A stretch of 52,327 bases of DNA from Pseudidiomarina piscicola (GCF_902806985.1 NZ_CADCXY010000009.1:1-52327); one strand, 5' to 3'. Counted from the stretch's first letter, positions 26,539-35,598 are shown. Notes: generated by a model from the letters alone, not told the origin. Numbers and translations: made by a program.

Positions 26539-27225
26539 ATGAATCCCATTACTACTCTTTATCCAGTTAATGAATTATTTGAAACCATTCAGGGTGAAGG
26601 CATGTACACCGGAACACCTGCAATATTCTTGCGCTTGCAAGGTTGCCCTGTAGGTTGTCCGTGGTGCGATACGCAACACACTTGGGAAACGTCTGAGGAT
26701 GCCAAGGTAAGCGCGCAACAGATGTTGGCGAAAACGTCTGCGACAGCGCAGTGGGCAGAGCTGACTGCAGCGCAGCTACTCGAGCTTTTTCAACAGCAAA
26801 ACTTTAATGCCAAGCATGTTGTTATTACAGGCGGTGAACCAGCGATGTTCGATCTGCGCGAGCTTGGCCAAACCTTGGAGCAGGCCGGTTATCGATTACA
26901 GATCGAGACCAGTGGCACCTTTGAGCTAAAGTTGACCGAGAATACTTGGGTCACTGTTTCGCCCAAATTAGATATGCCCGGTGGCTACTTAGTCCGCCCG
27001 GACTGTATGAAAAGAGCGAACGAAATCAAATACCCAGTGGCGATGCAAAAGCATATTGATGCGTTAGATAACCTCCTACGCCGCTGTCCGCCACGGGCAG
27101 ATGCATTGATTGCTTTGCAGCCTATTTCTCAGCGCCCGCGAGCAACCGAACTGGCTATAAAAGTTTGTATTGAGCGCAATTGGCGGCTCTCAGTACAACT
27201 TCATAAGTATCTTAATATCGAATAG
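26539..27225 (+). CDS. queE: 7-carboxy-7-deazaguanine synthase
   Basis: QueE is a radical SAM enzyme that contracts carboxytetrahydropterin to carboxydeazaguanine, the substrate of QueC. The cluster cysteines are Cys36, Cys40 and Cys43 in GCPVGCPWC, with NELFETIQGEG before and CDTQHTWE after, as in E. coli QueE. At 228 residues the length is normal. Only a short AGG lies before the ATG. The divergent queC makes this a two-step queuosine unit. Confidence 0.95.
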   Translation: MNPITTLYPVNELFETIQGEGMYTGTPAIFLRLQGCPVGCPWCDTQHTWETSEDAKVSAQQMLAKTSATAQWAELTAAQLLELFQQQNFNAKHVVITGGEPAMFDLRELGQTLEQAGYRLQIETSGTFELKLTENTWVTVSPKLDMPGGYLVRPDCMKRANEIKYPVAMQKHIDALDNLLRRCPPRADALIALQPISQRPRATELAIKVCIERNWRLSVQLHKYLNIE

Positions 27226-27242
27226 GTTATCTCTGCCTCGCC

Positions 27243-27270
27243 TTAGCAGCGCGTTTCTTTGCGTTATAGT
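27243..27270 (+). promoter_or_regulatory. Possible promoter of the Tad pilus locus
   Basis: TTAGCA at 27243-27248 and TATAGT at 27265-27270, 16 bases apart, lie about 50 bases before the flp gene. The -35 is weak. It is the best candidate in the 93-bp spacer after queE. Confidence 0.35.
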
Positions 27271-27318
27271 TTTTAAGCGAACTCAGTCGCTCGATAAAAC
27301 TTTTCGCAAGGAGGCGTT

Positions 27319-27597
27319 ATGCAACAGGGAAGTTTTCTTTTCTACCATCGCGGTCAAGGCATGACCGAATACATCATTATCGTGGCGTTAATTGCCGTGG
27401 CTGCAATTGGCGTGTATTCACTGCTTGGCAAAACCGTACGTAACCAGGTTTCTGGGATCGCCCATGAAGTAAGTGGGCAAAGCTCTTCTCAGCAATTGAA
27501 CCAAGCGCGCTCAGCTGCGCGGCGATCGGGCACCGTGGCACGTCAAGAAGTGACTCTTGGCAACTACGATGAAGCGACCGAGTCGGGGCAGAACTAA
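27319..27597 (+). CDS. flp: Flp-type pilin
   Basis: The 92-residue product has a class IVb prepilin leader: HRG ends at residue 12, cleavage before QGMTEY puts Glu at +5 and Tyr at +6, the Flp signature. A hydrophobic helix (about 18-40) follows, then a charged, Ser/Gln-rich tail. The mature protein would be 80 residues, rather longer than typical Flp. AAGGAGG before the ATG is strong, as expected for a major subunit. First gene of the locus, overlapping the next by one base (TAATG). Confidence 0.88.
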   Translation: MQQGSFLFYHRGQGMTEYIIIVALIAVAAIGVYSLLGKTVRNQVSGIAHEVSGQSSSQQLNQARSAARRSGTVARQEVTLGNYDEATESGQN

Positions 27598-28790
27598 TGC
27601 GCCAGCATGGTTACACCAGCGCTTGGATGCTACCTGTTATTGCTGCGCTACTGGCCCTAACAGTGGGGGTTATGAGTGTCAGTCGGCAAGTTCGTTCAAC
27701 CTGGTACGAACAAAATGTTGCCGATAACATGGCGCTATCTGCGGCGACATTAATGGCGAGGGAGCTAAACCTGCTGGCGCTAATAAACCGTGCGCTACTG
27801 GCGAATCAATTGACATTGGCACAGTTGAGCGGGGTGTATAGCTGGTACCTGATGATGCAAGATGTCGCTGAACGCAGTGCCCTTGCCGCAACTTGGATCC
27901 CCTATTTAAATGCCATCACACGGCAAATTTCACAAGCGGTGCGACACGTCGAAAGGCCATTAACAACCCTGTTACGCGGTGCCGTTTATGTTCAGCAAGC
28001 GATGAACACTGCACTGCGTGCCACGCAGTGGTTTGCGCGCGTTACCTTTAGTCTTGAAATTCCTCGCAGTCTCACCAACGTTGCCAACCTCCACAGGTTA
28101 CAAGAACCTCGTTGGCAGGTATTACATGCACCTGGTTTAGTACCCGTTCCTTGGCTCTGGTGGAGCTATATTCCGCCACAACACTCAGGCGCTGATGGCG
28201 GTCTGGCTAAACAACTTATGTTAGCAAGTCTAGACGGCTTTAGCCGCCGGCGAAGCTATCGCTGGTTCACTGCACTACAAGTGAGTGTCAGAAAAGCGGG
28301 AGGTGCGCGCTTGCAAGTCGATAAGCGAGGTGCGTGGCACTGGCAATCGATGGATACGGTCGCGGTGCATCTGGCGGGGTTACTTGATTCAGAGGAACTG
28401 CCCTGGGGGGATGGTTTAGGCTACAACGGCAGTAAAGTGAAATCGTATCGCCCGCAAGAGTTTGGTGACTCGGGACAAATCAATCCAACCACCACAAAAT
28501 GGGCGCGAGCTCAGCAACATCGCTTAAGCTCCATCGCCGAGCGATTTAGCTATTTTAACCGTGCTGAGTTGCAACCCGATGACTGGCCTCAAGTTATCGT
28601 AACCTTAAACGGTGTAACCGCAAAAGCGGGTGTGTTCTTTTCGCGACCGACACAACTTTTCCCTCGCTCTGATAAGCAACCGGAACAGGCAAACTTGTTT
28701 AATGCATTATGGGAGCCGCGGCTCATGAGTTTGTCGGTGAGTGAGAAGGTGTTGCTAGCTAGCTTACCAGGGGGTTCACGAAATGACTAA
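27597..28790 (+). CDS. TadG-like pilus assembly protein
   Basis: The 397-residue product has one N-terminal membrane helix (about residues 9-28) and a large, presumably periplasmic body. Size, topology and position between flp and tadE match TadG-like proteins of Tad loci. I see no von Willebrand-type metal site. It overlaps the next gene by 8 bases. Sequence similarity is weak, so the call rests on layout and context. Confidence 0.65.
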   Translation: MRQHGYTSAWMLPVIAALLALTVGVMSVSRQVRSTWYEQNVADNMALSAATLMARELNLLALINRALLANQLTLAQLSGVYSWYLMMQDVAERSALAATWIPYLNAITRQISQAVRHVERPLTTLLRGAVYVQQAMNTALRATQWFARVTFSLEIPRSLTNVANLHRLQEPRWQVLHAPGLVPVPWLWWSYIPPQHSGADGGLAKQLMLASLDGFSRRRSYRWFTALQVSVRKAGGARLQVDKRGAWHWQSMDTVAVHLAGLLDSEELPWGDGLGYNGSKVKSYRPQEFGDSGQINPTTTKWARAQQHRLSSIAERFSYFNRAELQPDDWPQVIVTLNGVTAKAGVFFSRPTQLFPRSDKQPEQANLFNALWEPRLMSLSVSEKVLLASLPGGSRND

Positions 28791-29316
28791 GCAAAATGGC
28801 CAAGCGATCATTGAAAGTATCGCCGTGATCATGCTTTTGGCGGTGCTATTGACGCTCATCAAAGATGTTATTGAGCCGACCAATAGCGCTCAGCAGCGAC
28901 GTATTGATAATAGCCGAGCGCTGATGATGCAAGTATTACCGGAAGATGCCTTAGCGCAATCTGATGACTATGCATTTGCCGAACGGGCCAAAGTGGTGCT
29001 GGCACCTCTAAAACTGCTGTCAGAGTTAGACCTATCGCACGACAACCTCCGCATACTCAGCGAAAGCGATAATTACGTAGCAATGGCGCAAATACAAGAT
29101 GCTTGGCAACCCGCGCACACCGAAGACTTAGACCAACGCCCCGCAAATCTGACGCCGTTTGCTCAGCTAGACAAACTAGGAATAGCCAACCTTCAGCGTT
29201 TAGTGAGTTGGCTGCACTTTAGCGAGGAGTTTGCGCCGGATGAGCTGCGCTGGGGTTGGAGTAACAATGAAGCTACGCCAACAGCGGTGCTTTGCAGACA
29301 GAGCAACAGTTGCTGA
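28783..29316 (+). CDS. TadE-like pseudopilin
   Basis: The 177-residue protein begins MTKQNGQAIIES, a short prepilin leader: cleavage after Gly6 puts Glu at +5. One hydrophobic helix follows, then a soluble domain of about 145 residues ending in Cys-Arg-Gln-Ser-Asn-Ser-Cys. This is the TadE pattern. It overlaps its neighbours on both sides. Confidence 0.7.
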   Translation: MTKQNGQAIIESIAVIMLLAVLLTLIKDVIEPTNSAQQRRIDNSRALMMQVLPEDALAQSDDYAFAERAKVVLAPLKLLSELDLSHDNLRILSESDNYVAMAQIQDAWQPAHTEDLDQRPANLTPFAQLDKLGIANLQRLVSWLHFSEEFAPDELRWGWSNNEATPTAVLCRQSNSC

Positions 29317-29819
29317 TGTTGGATCTTCCCCTTAATTGGCAGGGAGAGCTTTTGTCCACCCAAGGGCCACAGCAAATTTGGCGTATTGAAAGGCCGGCAT
29401 TGCCTGATTTAGCGGTGCTGGGGTGTCAGGTCGAAGAGCTACCAGCGGTCGGCTTTTGGTGTGAGCACCGAGGGGTAATGTGGCTGCTGCAAAGCCAAGG
29501 CGAAGAAATTTGGCTAACGCGTGTCTCGATGGTGGCAAATACCGCCCAACAAAGCGCTCATAACTGGCGTGGTAGGCAACTACAAAGTGTTAAGGATCGT
29601 GGCCAGCAATTAAATATTTATTGGAGTCAGCAGCATCCGCAGCAGCTGTATCAATTTGTTCAATTTCGTTATTTGAGCCGACGACCTCGGCTCTTGGAGT
29701 TAAGCCATGGACGGTTTTACCTATCACTGCAACGACCTATCGAAGAGCTTTTCTTGTACGTTCAGAATGGCTCGACCCTGGTTCTCTCGGCACTACCAAA
29801 TGGGCCAAGCGAGCGTTGA
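29316..29819 (+). CDS. Unrecognised protein of the Tad locus
   Basis: I do not recognise this 167-residue protein. It is rich in Trp, Gln and Leu, shows no signal peptide or membrane helix, and looks beta-rich with alternating strands. I start it at the ATG at 29316, which overlaps the preceding stop as TGATG; a TTG at 29292 is possible. Its 3' end overlaps the next small pilin-like gene by 53 bases. Position in a tightly packed operon argues for a real product tied to pilus assembly. Confidence 0.65.
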   Translation: MLDLPLNWQGELLSTQGPQQIWRIERPALPDLAVLGCQVEELPAVGFWCEHRGVMWLLQSQGEEIWLTRVSMVANTAQQSAHNWRGRQLQSVKDRGQQLNIYWSQQHPQQLYQFVQFRYLSRRPRLLELSHGRFYLSLQRPIEELFLYVQNGSTLVLSALPNGPSER

Positions 29820-29979
29820 AGTCGTGCTTATTAGCTTGGCTTTATTACTTATTGTTGTGGTACCCGTAACCACCAACGACCAAACACTTTTGCGCTGGTT
29901 AAGCCATATGGTGGCCAGTTGGATGCTCCTGTATAACGCTATTTGGCAGCAGTTTCTTTGGCATCCATGGGCGCATTAA
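29767..29979 (+). CDS. Small TadE-like pseudopilin
   Basis: The 70-residue frame from the ATG at 29767 reads MARPWFSRHYQMGQASVEVV: a prepilin leader with cleavage after Gly13 and Glu at +5, then one hydrophobic helix and a short Trp-rich tail. It starts inside the preceding gene. No Shine-Dalgarno is evident, so translation is probably coupled; ATGs at 29707 and 29800 are alternatives. Confidence 0.65.
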   Translation: MARPWFSRHYQMGQASVEVVLISLALLLIVVVPVTTNDQTLLRWLSHMVASWMLLYNAIWQQFLWHPWAH

Positions 29980-29982
29980 ACC

Positions 29983-30723
29983 ATGTCTCTTAGATTCAAA
30001 CTTAAATGGAAAATAGGTCTTCTCCTGTTATTAGTGCTGGCGCTCGTGGGGGCGAGCTATCAGCTTATGTCGGTTTATGTGCAGCAACAATCACAACGGC
30101 TTGAGCAACAGCGCCAGGCCGATATGGAATGGGTGCTGGTGTTTCAAACGGATCTAGAGAAGGGGCATACGGTGACGCTTGATGATCTCCAGCAACGCAA
30201 GTATCCGCCTGGCTATATCAGTGAAGACTGGTTGCGTCCGCAAGATGCGATGGCGATTGTGGGAACCACGACTCAACACTTCGTAAGCAGCGGCGAGCCG
30301 GTAACTTTAAGTAGTCTTGAACAAGCTCGACGCGCCTCATTTAGCGATATTCTTGCGCCCGGCGAATATGCAGTGACGGCCACGATAAGTATTGATCAAA
30401 TTCATCATGGACTTATTGCGATAGGTAATAGAGTAAGTTTGGTAGGGGTCACGCATCGCTTTGGTGAGAGTGCCTCCTCGCGCTTTACAGCTATTCGCAA
30501 CGTAGAGGTTTTAGCCATCGATAATGCCACGGAAGCCGCATGGCACCAAGGCCTAGCCAGTACTCTTACGTTTCGCTTCACGGCGCAACAGGCCCAGCAG
30601 TTTGAAGCGCTTAGAAACGGCGGGTATGCGGTTTGGTTACAGCAGCCAGAGCATCACTATGTCGACGTAGCAAATGCATCGCCAGTTAGAATTCACCGCA
30701 TCAACAATGGAGGCCAAGAGTAA
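29983..30723 (+). CDS. cpaB: CpaB/RcpC-type Flp pilus assembly protein (SAF domain)
   Basis: The 246-residue product has an N-terminal membrane helix, an SAF domain (about 45-110, with VLVFQTDLEKGHTVTLDDL and the following YPPGYI), and a C-terminal RcpC/CpaB region including GLIAIGNRVSLVGV. CpaB proteins lie in the periplasm and support the secretin. The stop overlaps the secretin start as TAATG. Confidence 0.88.
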   Translation: MSLRFKLKWKIGLLLLLVLALVGASYQLMSVYVQQQSQRLEQQRQADMEWVLVFQTDLEKGHTVTLDDLQQRKYPPGYISEDWLRPQDAMAIVGTTTQHFVSSGEPVTLSSLEQARRASFSDILAPGEYAVTATISIDQIHHGLIAIGNRVSLVGVTHRFGESASSRFTAIRNVEVLAIDNATEAAWHQGLASTLTFRFTAQQAQQFEALRNGGYAVWLQQPEHHYVDVANASPVRIHRINNGGQE

Positions 30724-31937
30724 TGATGAGGCAATTATTAGTGGTACTCGTGTTGTTAGCAAACGTCGCAACGGCAAGTGAGCAGATGGCGTCGGTGATA
30801 GCAGTAAATGAGTCGCTGGTGCTACGTATAGAGGCAGTTGATGACGTGGTGTTCACGAACCCAGAGGTGGTTGGGTTCCAATACCTTGAAAGTGGCTCCA
30901 TGGTGATAACTGGCAAGTTAGAGGGCACTACCGAGGTGCTGGTATTCGCCAACAATAGCGTCGTTGAACGTCACTTCATTCAGGTCAACGCGTTACCTGA
31001 CCAACGACTTAAGTTCGAGTTGTTGGCATTGCAGCGCCGCTTCCCACAACTGCAAATTGAACACCATGGTCGTTTGGTCACGCTATCGGGGCAAGTCGAT
31101 CATCATTATAAAAATGAGATTGATGAGCTGCTGGTTCGCTATCAGCAGCTGGCGTCGCAAGTTGAATTTATCGGTGCTGATGAACAACCAATGGTGGTCA
31201 TTGAAGTTAAAATTGCAGAGGTAAAGCGCTCTTCGTCACGGCATTTAGGCGTTCGCTGGCCCGCACATATCAACGGGCCTCTAGTCGAAAATGCTGGACA
31301 ATGGCTGCATCTGCCAGTCAGTGCTCAATCCACCATCGATGTCATGGAGCGGGAAGGACATGCAAGACTGCTTGCCACTCCGACGTTGACCGCTATTAGT
31401 GGCGGTGAGGCCGACTTCCTCGTCGGTGGTGAGTTTCCGGTACCTCAAGTATTGGCTCAAGGGTTACAAGATGTGAGCTTTCGCCCCTACGGAATTCAAC
31501 TGAAAGTCGCACCTCAAATTCTTGCCAGCGGAGAAATACAAGCCCACCTCGTTGCTGAGCTAAGCTCTATTGACCCGGCGACTGCGGTGAATGGTATTCC
31601 TGGCTTACTAACCCGTAAAGTTGCTTCCACGCTCGTGATACCAGCCGGAGAAACGCTTGTCTTGTCCGGACTAATACAGCATGAGCAGTCTCAACAAGCG
31701 GATAGATTCCCCGGACTACATAAATTACCCATCATTGGCCCGCTATTTGCGTCAGAACAATTTCGTAAAGCTGAAACAGACTTGGTTGTGTTAGTGACCC
31801 CGCGGTTAGCAGCAGCCACCGAACAACGTCGTGAGCGCAGCGAAAATGCCGTACAGCAACTACAACGATTTCGTCAGCGTGTAGGGTGCGTTGGGCTGTT
31901 GGAGCCCTTTGTTAGCGAGGCACTTAAAGATGATTAA
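30723..31937 (+). CDS. cpaC: Tad pilus secretin (CpaC/RcpA)
   Basis: The 404-residue outer-membrane channel has a signal peptide (about 1-19), an N-terminal pilus/secretin N1-type domain with a BON-like stretch, and the C-terminal secretin domain with LLATPTLTAISGGEADFLVG, GGEFPVPQV and VLSGLIQHEQ. It is somewhat short for the family. It overlaps the ATPase gene by 8 bases. Confidence 0.9.
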   Translation: MMRQLLVVLVLLANVATASEQMASVIAVNESLVLRIEAVDDVVFTNPEVVGFQYLESGSMVITGKLEGTTEVLVFANNSVVERHFIQVNALPDQRLKFELLALQRRFPQLQIEHHGRLVTLSGQVDHHYKNEIDELLVRYQQLASQVEFIGADEQPMVVIEVKIAEVKRSSSRHLGVRWPAHINGPLVENAGQWLHLPVSAQSTIDVMEREGHARLLATPTLTAISGGEADFLVGGEFPVPQVLAQGLQDVSFRPYGIQLKVAPQILASGEIQAHLVAELSSIDPATAVNGIPGLLTRKVASTLVIPAGETLVLSGLIQHEQSQQADRFPGLHKLPIIGPLFASEQFRKAETDLVVLVTPRLAAATEQRRERSENAVQQLQRFRQRVGCVGLLEPFVSEALKDD

Positions 31938-33117
31938 TAAGGCAGCGTTGACGCAGTTTCTAAAAGCCCAAATTCAGCGAGCGACGTTACAAGAAGATCT
32001 GGGGAGCCTTAACAAGTTACGTACTTATGCCGAACAGTTATTGCAAGCGCATGTGCGGCAACAGCAGGGCGGGCAGGCGACTGCCGCGCAACTACAACTG
32101 ATCAATGAAGTGGTTGACGATTGTATGGGGTTTGGCCCCATTAGTCCGCTGCTGGGGGATGACCGTATAAGTGAAATCATGGTCAATCACTTTAACTCAG
32201 TATTTATTGAGCGTGAGGGCCAGCTCGAGCCAACCTCCATCCGCTTTAAGAGTGAAGAAGAGTTACTGCAAGTTATCGAACGTATTGTGTTGCCACTTGG
32301 GCGTCGTATCGACAGTGCCCAACCTATGGTAGATGCGCGCTTACCCGATGGCTCTCGTGTTAATGCGGTTATCGCACCGTTAGCGCTGCGTGGTGCCTGC
32401 CTAACGATTCGAAAGTTCGCGCGAAAGGCGCTTACCTTTACCGACCTTCTAGAGCACAAGGCAATTAGCTCCGCCGCTGCTAGTTACTTAAAACAAATGG
32501 TTCAGGCTCGTAAAAATGTACTGATCGTCGGCGGAACAGGAACCGGTAAAACGACTTTATTGAATTTACTAGCCAGTGAAGTTCCTGAAAATCAGCGAAT
32601 TATAACGATTGAAGGTGCCGCTGAACTTAAATTGCAGCATGCCAATCTGATAGCGCTTGAGGCTAGGCCGGCGAATGCCGAAGGGCGCGGCCTTGTGTCG
32701 ATACGAGAACTGTTAATTAATGCATTGCGTATGCGGCCCGACCGAATCGTGGTGGGAGAGTGCCGTGGCGCCGAAGCGCTAGACATGCTTCAGGCAATGA
32801 ATACAGGGCATGAAGGTTCATTGACGACCTTGCATGCGAATAGTCCGCGCGAGGCGTTACAGCGGTTAGAGGTAATGGTAATGCTGGCAGGGTTCGATAT
32901 GCCGATGCATGCGATTCGCCAGCAAATAGCCAGTGCCATCCAGGTTATTGTACAAATTTCTCGGTGCTCTGATGGGCGACGAGTGATTACCGCAATAAGT
33001 GAAGTACTCGGGCTTGAAAGCCTTACTTATCAACTTAGCCCGCTGTTTGAGTGGCAAAACCAAGCACTTGAAAAGACCGGCGTTTGCTCAGAGTGGGGTG
33101 ATCTCCATGGAGATTGA
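31930..33117 (+). CDS. tadA: Tad pilus assembly ATPase TadA/CpaF
   Basis: This is the cytoplasmic motor of the system. The 395-residue product has Walker A GGTGTGKTTL (201-210), the Walker B region DRIVVGECRGAEALDMLQA and the histidine box TTLHANSPREAL. The ATG at 31930 gives MINKAALTQF; a frame from 31891 adds unlikely residues. It lacks the longer N-terminal extension of some TadA proteins. It overlaps tadB by 11 bases. Confidence 0.95.
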   Translation: MINKAALTQFLKAQIQRATLQEDLGSLNKLRTYAEQLLQAHVRQQQGGQATAAQLQLINEVVDDCMGFGPISPLLGDDRISEIMVNHFNSVFIEREGQLEPTSIRFKSEEELLQVIERIVLPLGRRIDSAQPMVDARLPDGSRVNAVIAPLALRGACLTIRKFARKALTFTDLLEHKAISSAAASYLKQMVQARKNVLIVGGTGTGKTTLLNLLASEVPENQRIITIEGAAELKLQHANLIALEARPANAEGRGLVSIRELLINALRMRPDRIVVGECRGAEALDMLQAMNTGHEGSLTTLHANSPREALQRLEVMVMLAGFDMPMHAIRQQIASAIQVIVQISRCSDGRRVITAISEVLGLESLTYQLSPLFEWQNQALEKTGVCSEWGDLHGD

Positions 33118-33970
33118 ACTATGGCAGCTATTGGCCCTATTGGGGTTAACTTTTTTTGCCTCGTTCGGCTTAATCTGGGCTCTCTCAAGTCAGTCGCTTG
33201 GTGACCTTAAGAGACAGTTGCAACGGGACACTGAAGTGTCGATGGCGGCGTTTCTAATATTTCTTCCCGCGCAAACCTTTTGGTTGTTGGTTGGCAGTAC
33301 CGCAGTTCCGATTGGTTTGGTTGCCTATATCATTTTGGCAAAGTGGTGGTGGGCATTGATCGCGGCGCTTTGCTATCTAGCTTGTCTACCATGGTTACGT
33401 GCGGTGCTGCTCAGGCAGCGTCGGCAAAAGTTAGAACAGCAATTACCCGGAGCATTACAGTTGTTGGCTAGTAGTTTAAATGCAGGATTAAGCTTGTTGC
33501 CGGCACTCGACCTAGCCGCTCGTCAGTTAAGCCCACCGTTGAAAACAGAATTTCGCCTGCTCGTTCAGCGCCAACGAACGGGTGACAGTTTAGCCTTAGC
33601 GCTAAGTGATATTTACCGGCGCTCACCCTCAGCATTGGTAAGATTTTTCACCTTCGCGCTCGAAACGGGTAACAAGTATGGCGGCCAACAAGTGCAAATG
33701 CTGGAACGGATGGCCCGTGCTATGCAGCAACAGCACTATGCGAAACAACGGATGCTCAGCCTTTCAGCTCAGGCTCGGTTACAAGGTAAAATTATGTTTG
33801 TGTTACCCATCGGATTGTTCTTTGCTATCGGCGAAGTACAACAAGACACTAAGGTACTGCTGCTAACAACAACCTCAGGTCAACTGCTGTTACTTTTGTG
33901 TGCATGTCTGATGTTGATTGGCGTGTTGTTAACTCGCCGTCTAATGGGGCGTTTTAACGATGACGTATGA
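33107..33970 (+). CDS. tadB: Tad inner-membrane platform protein TadB
   Basis: The 287-residue protein has two N-terminal helices, a third near residue 85, the cytoplasmic T2SSF domain (LEQQLPGALQLLASSLNAG, the usual entry) and two C-terminal helices. It forms the pilus platform with TadC. The ATG at 33107 gives MEIELWQLLAL; the frame opening at 32999 is internal to tadA. It overlaps tadC by 11 bases. Confidence 0.9.
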   Translation: MEIELWQLLALLGLTFFASFGLIWALSSQSLGDLKRQLQRDTEVSMAAFLIFLPAQTFWLLVGSTAVPIGLVAYIILAKWWWALIAALCYLACLPWLRAVLLRQRRQKLEQQLPGALQLLASSLNAGLSLLPALDLAARQLSPPLKTEFRLLVQRQRTGDSLALALSDIYRRSPSALVRFFTFALETGNKYGGQQVQMLERMARAMQQQHYAKQRMLSLSAQARLQGKIMFVLPIGLFFAIGEVQQDTKVLLLTTTSGQLLLLLCACLMLIGVLLTRRLMGRFNDDV

Positions 33971-34745
33971 CTGGCGAATTGTGGTGCTATTGATCTGCGT
34001 CGCTGTGATAACGCTCATGCTGTTGCTGCTCATCGTTACTGTGTTGGCAACACCGATGCGCAACCAAATGAAGCGTTTACTGGAGCGTCTCCCGTCAACC
34101 TGGCACAAGCTGCTTTATGCTTACGCTCGCCGGCACGATGCTTTAGCTGAGCCAGAGGACACCTTGTTGCAGCAAGGGGCAGGGCTATTGGTGGTGATTA
34201 TCTGCTGGTGTCTCCCAATTCCTGTGCTGGTTGATGTGCTGCTCGCTGTCACGGTGTTGTTCTACGTTTTACAACAAAGGAATACGTACCGAATGCAACA
34301 ACGTCGATTCGCTCAACAATGGCCGGCGTGCCTAGATATGTTGGCGATGTTACTGCAGGCGGGGTTGTCCTTTCGGGCCGCATTACATGCGCTGGCGAGT
34401 TTAAACTCTGAGGCAATAGCCTTACAGCAATTGCGTATGCTGCACCAACAAGTGCAAGCAGGTATTTCATTGGAAGAGGGGCTCGATGAACTGGCTCTGC
34501 GAATACCTCATCCATTCATGAAGAATTTTATTGCTGCGGTGATGCAAGCAAGAGTCACCGGAGGCACGTTAGCCGCCACACTAAGTGGGCAAGCTGAACA
34601 AGCGCGGAGCGAGCAGCAACTTGAAGCAGAAAAGTTAGCTCAGGAAATAGGCGTTAAGTTGTTACTGCCCTTGGTGAGTTGTTTTTTCCCGGTTACTTTT
34701 TTGCTCATTCTTGGGCCGATATTTATAGGTTTTACTCAAAACTAG
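33960..34745 (+). CDS. tadC: Tad inner-membrane platform protein TadC
   Basis: The 261-residue protein has an N-terminal helix, a paired helix near 75-105, a T2SSF domain (WPACLDMLAMLLQAGLSFRA, GGTLAATLSGQAEQARSEQ) and a C-terminal hydrophobic hairpin. It is the partner of TadB. DUF192 and other genes follow after 12 bases. Confidence 0.9.
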   Translation: MTYDWRIVVLLICVAVITLMLLLLIVTVLATPMRNQMKRLLERLPSTWHKLLYAYARRHDALAEPEDTLLQQGAGLLVVIICWCLPIPVLVDVLLAVTVLFYVLQQRNTYRMQQRRFAQQWPACLDMLAMLLQAGLSFRAALHALASLNSEAIALQQLRMLHQQVQAGISLEEGLDELALRIPHPFMKNFIAAVMQARVTGGTLAATLSGQAEQARSEQQLEAEKLAQEIGVKLLLPLVSCFFPVTFLLILGPIFIGFTQN

Positions 34746-34757
34746 CAAGGAGATGTG

Positions 34758-35132
34758 ATGAAACAGGGACGTTTTATTTTACAGCCTGAGCGCTTTTGTA
34801 TTTGGCGTGAGGTCAAAGTTCTAAACAGCTTCCCGCAACGCTTAGTGGGTATGTTAATGCAACATGGTTTGCCACGCGGGCAAGCTTACTGGTTTCCGAG
34901 TTGCGCCGCTGTCCATAGTTGGGGGATGCATTTTGCCATGGATATCGTTGGCCTAGATGCCCAACAGAGGATTGTCGAAGTACGGCGCAATGTTCAGCCG
35001 GGGGGCATGGTGCGCTTACGCGGTACTCGTTCAGTGATTGAGTGTGAATCTGGCTTTCCCTACCCATTAGAACACTGGTGCGGGCGCCGCTTAGAGTTTG
35101 AAGAAAAGGAGGTCGACTATGCCGAAGATTAA
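34758..35132 (+). CDS. DUF192-family protein
   Basis: The 124-residue protein matches the DUF192 (COG1430) pattern: a ...RLVGMLMQHGLPRGQAYWF block, then HSWGMHFAMDIVGLDAQQRI and the VQPGGM segment. The family has no settled function, though it often sits near secretion or Tad-type genes. The ATG at 34758 is 5 bases after AAGGAG; a GTG at 34755 is too close. It overlaps the next gene by 14 bases. Confidence 0.85.
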   Translation: MKQGRFILQPERFCIWREVKVLNSFPQRLVGMLMQHGLPRGQAYWFPSCAAVHSWGMHFAMDIVGLDAQQRIVEVRRNVQPGGMVRLRGTRSVIECESGFPYPLEHWCGRRLEFEEKEVDYAED

Positions 35133-35598
35133 ATTCGCATTGGCAGCGAGTGTCTTGCTCAGTGGCTGCCAGGTCACGCCACTACCGGTGCAGCACAGTG
35201 TAAATGTTGAGCAACAACGCGAAGTAGCGATGCGTGCCTACAAGCAAGGTGATTATCACTTAGCGCAGGGGCTGCTGCAAAAGCTGGCTGATGCCCCTAT
35301 CGCTGATCCGCAAGCACCATGTTTCCTCGGCGCAATCTACTACCGTCAGCATGAGTATCCGGCAGCACTCAAGAACTTTGAACGGTGTCGTCAGGCGCAG
35401 CCAGAGCAACTTGAGATTTGGTTGAACTCCGCTGCAGTGCATTTACGCATGGCCTCTGAGCTTTTACTCGCCGGGCGTAGCTATCGTCCCGTGACAGCTG
35501 ATAGCTTAGCGCCCAGCATTGAAAGCCACTACACCGAGTTGCTTAATGCTCTGATGAAGTTACAGCGGTTAGCTGAGGTCAAGGGAACACCGCTATGA
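35119..35598 (+). CDS. TadD-like TPR lipoprotein
   Basis: The 159-residue product starts MPKIKFALAASVLLSGCQV, a lipoprotein signal with lipobox LSGC. Two TPR-like repeats follow (AYKQGDYHLAQGLLQKLA and IYYRQHEYPAALKNFERC). Small TPR lipoproteins of this kind (TadD) act as pilotins for the Tad secretin. AGGAGG lies 7 bases before the ATG at 35119; the frame opening at 35098 is less likely. It overlaps the next gene by 4 bases. Confidence 0.78.
   Translation: MPKIKFALAASVLLSGCQVTPLPVQHSVNVEQQREVAMRAYKQGDYHLAQGLLQKLADAPIADPQAPCFLGAIYYRQHEYPAALKNFERCRQAQPEQLEIWLNSAAVHLRMASELLLAGRSYRPVTADSLAPSIESHYTELLNALMKLQRLAEVKGTPL

Noticed and set aside
27170-27364. 64-codon frame spanning the queE end and the flp start
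   Set aside because: It overlaps two well-supported genes in other frames and has no motif.
29707-29766. Longer N terminus for the small pseudopilin
   Set aside because: The added residues would put the prepilin cleavage site far inside the protein; the ATG at 29767 gives a leader of normal length.
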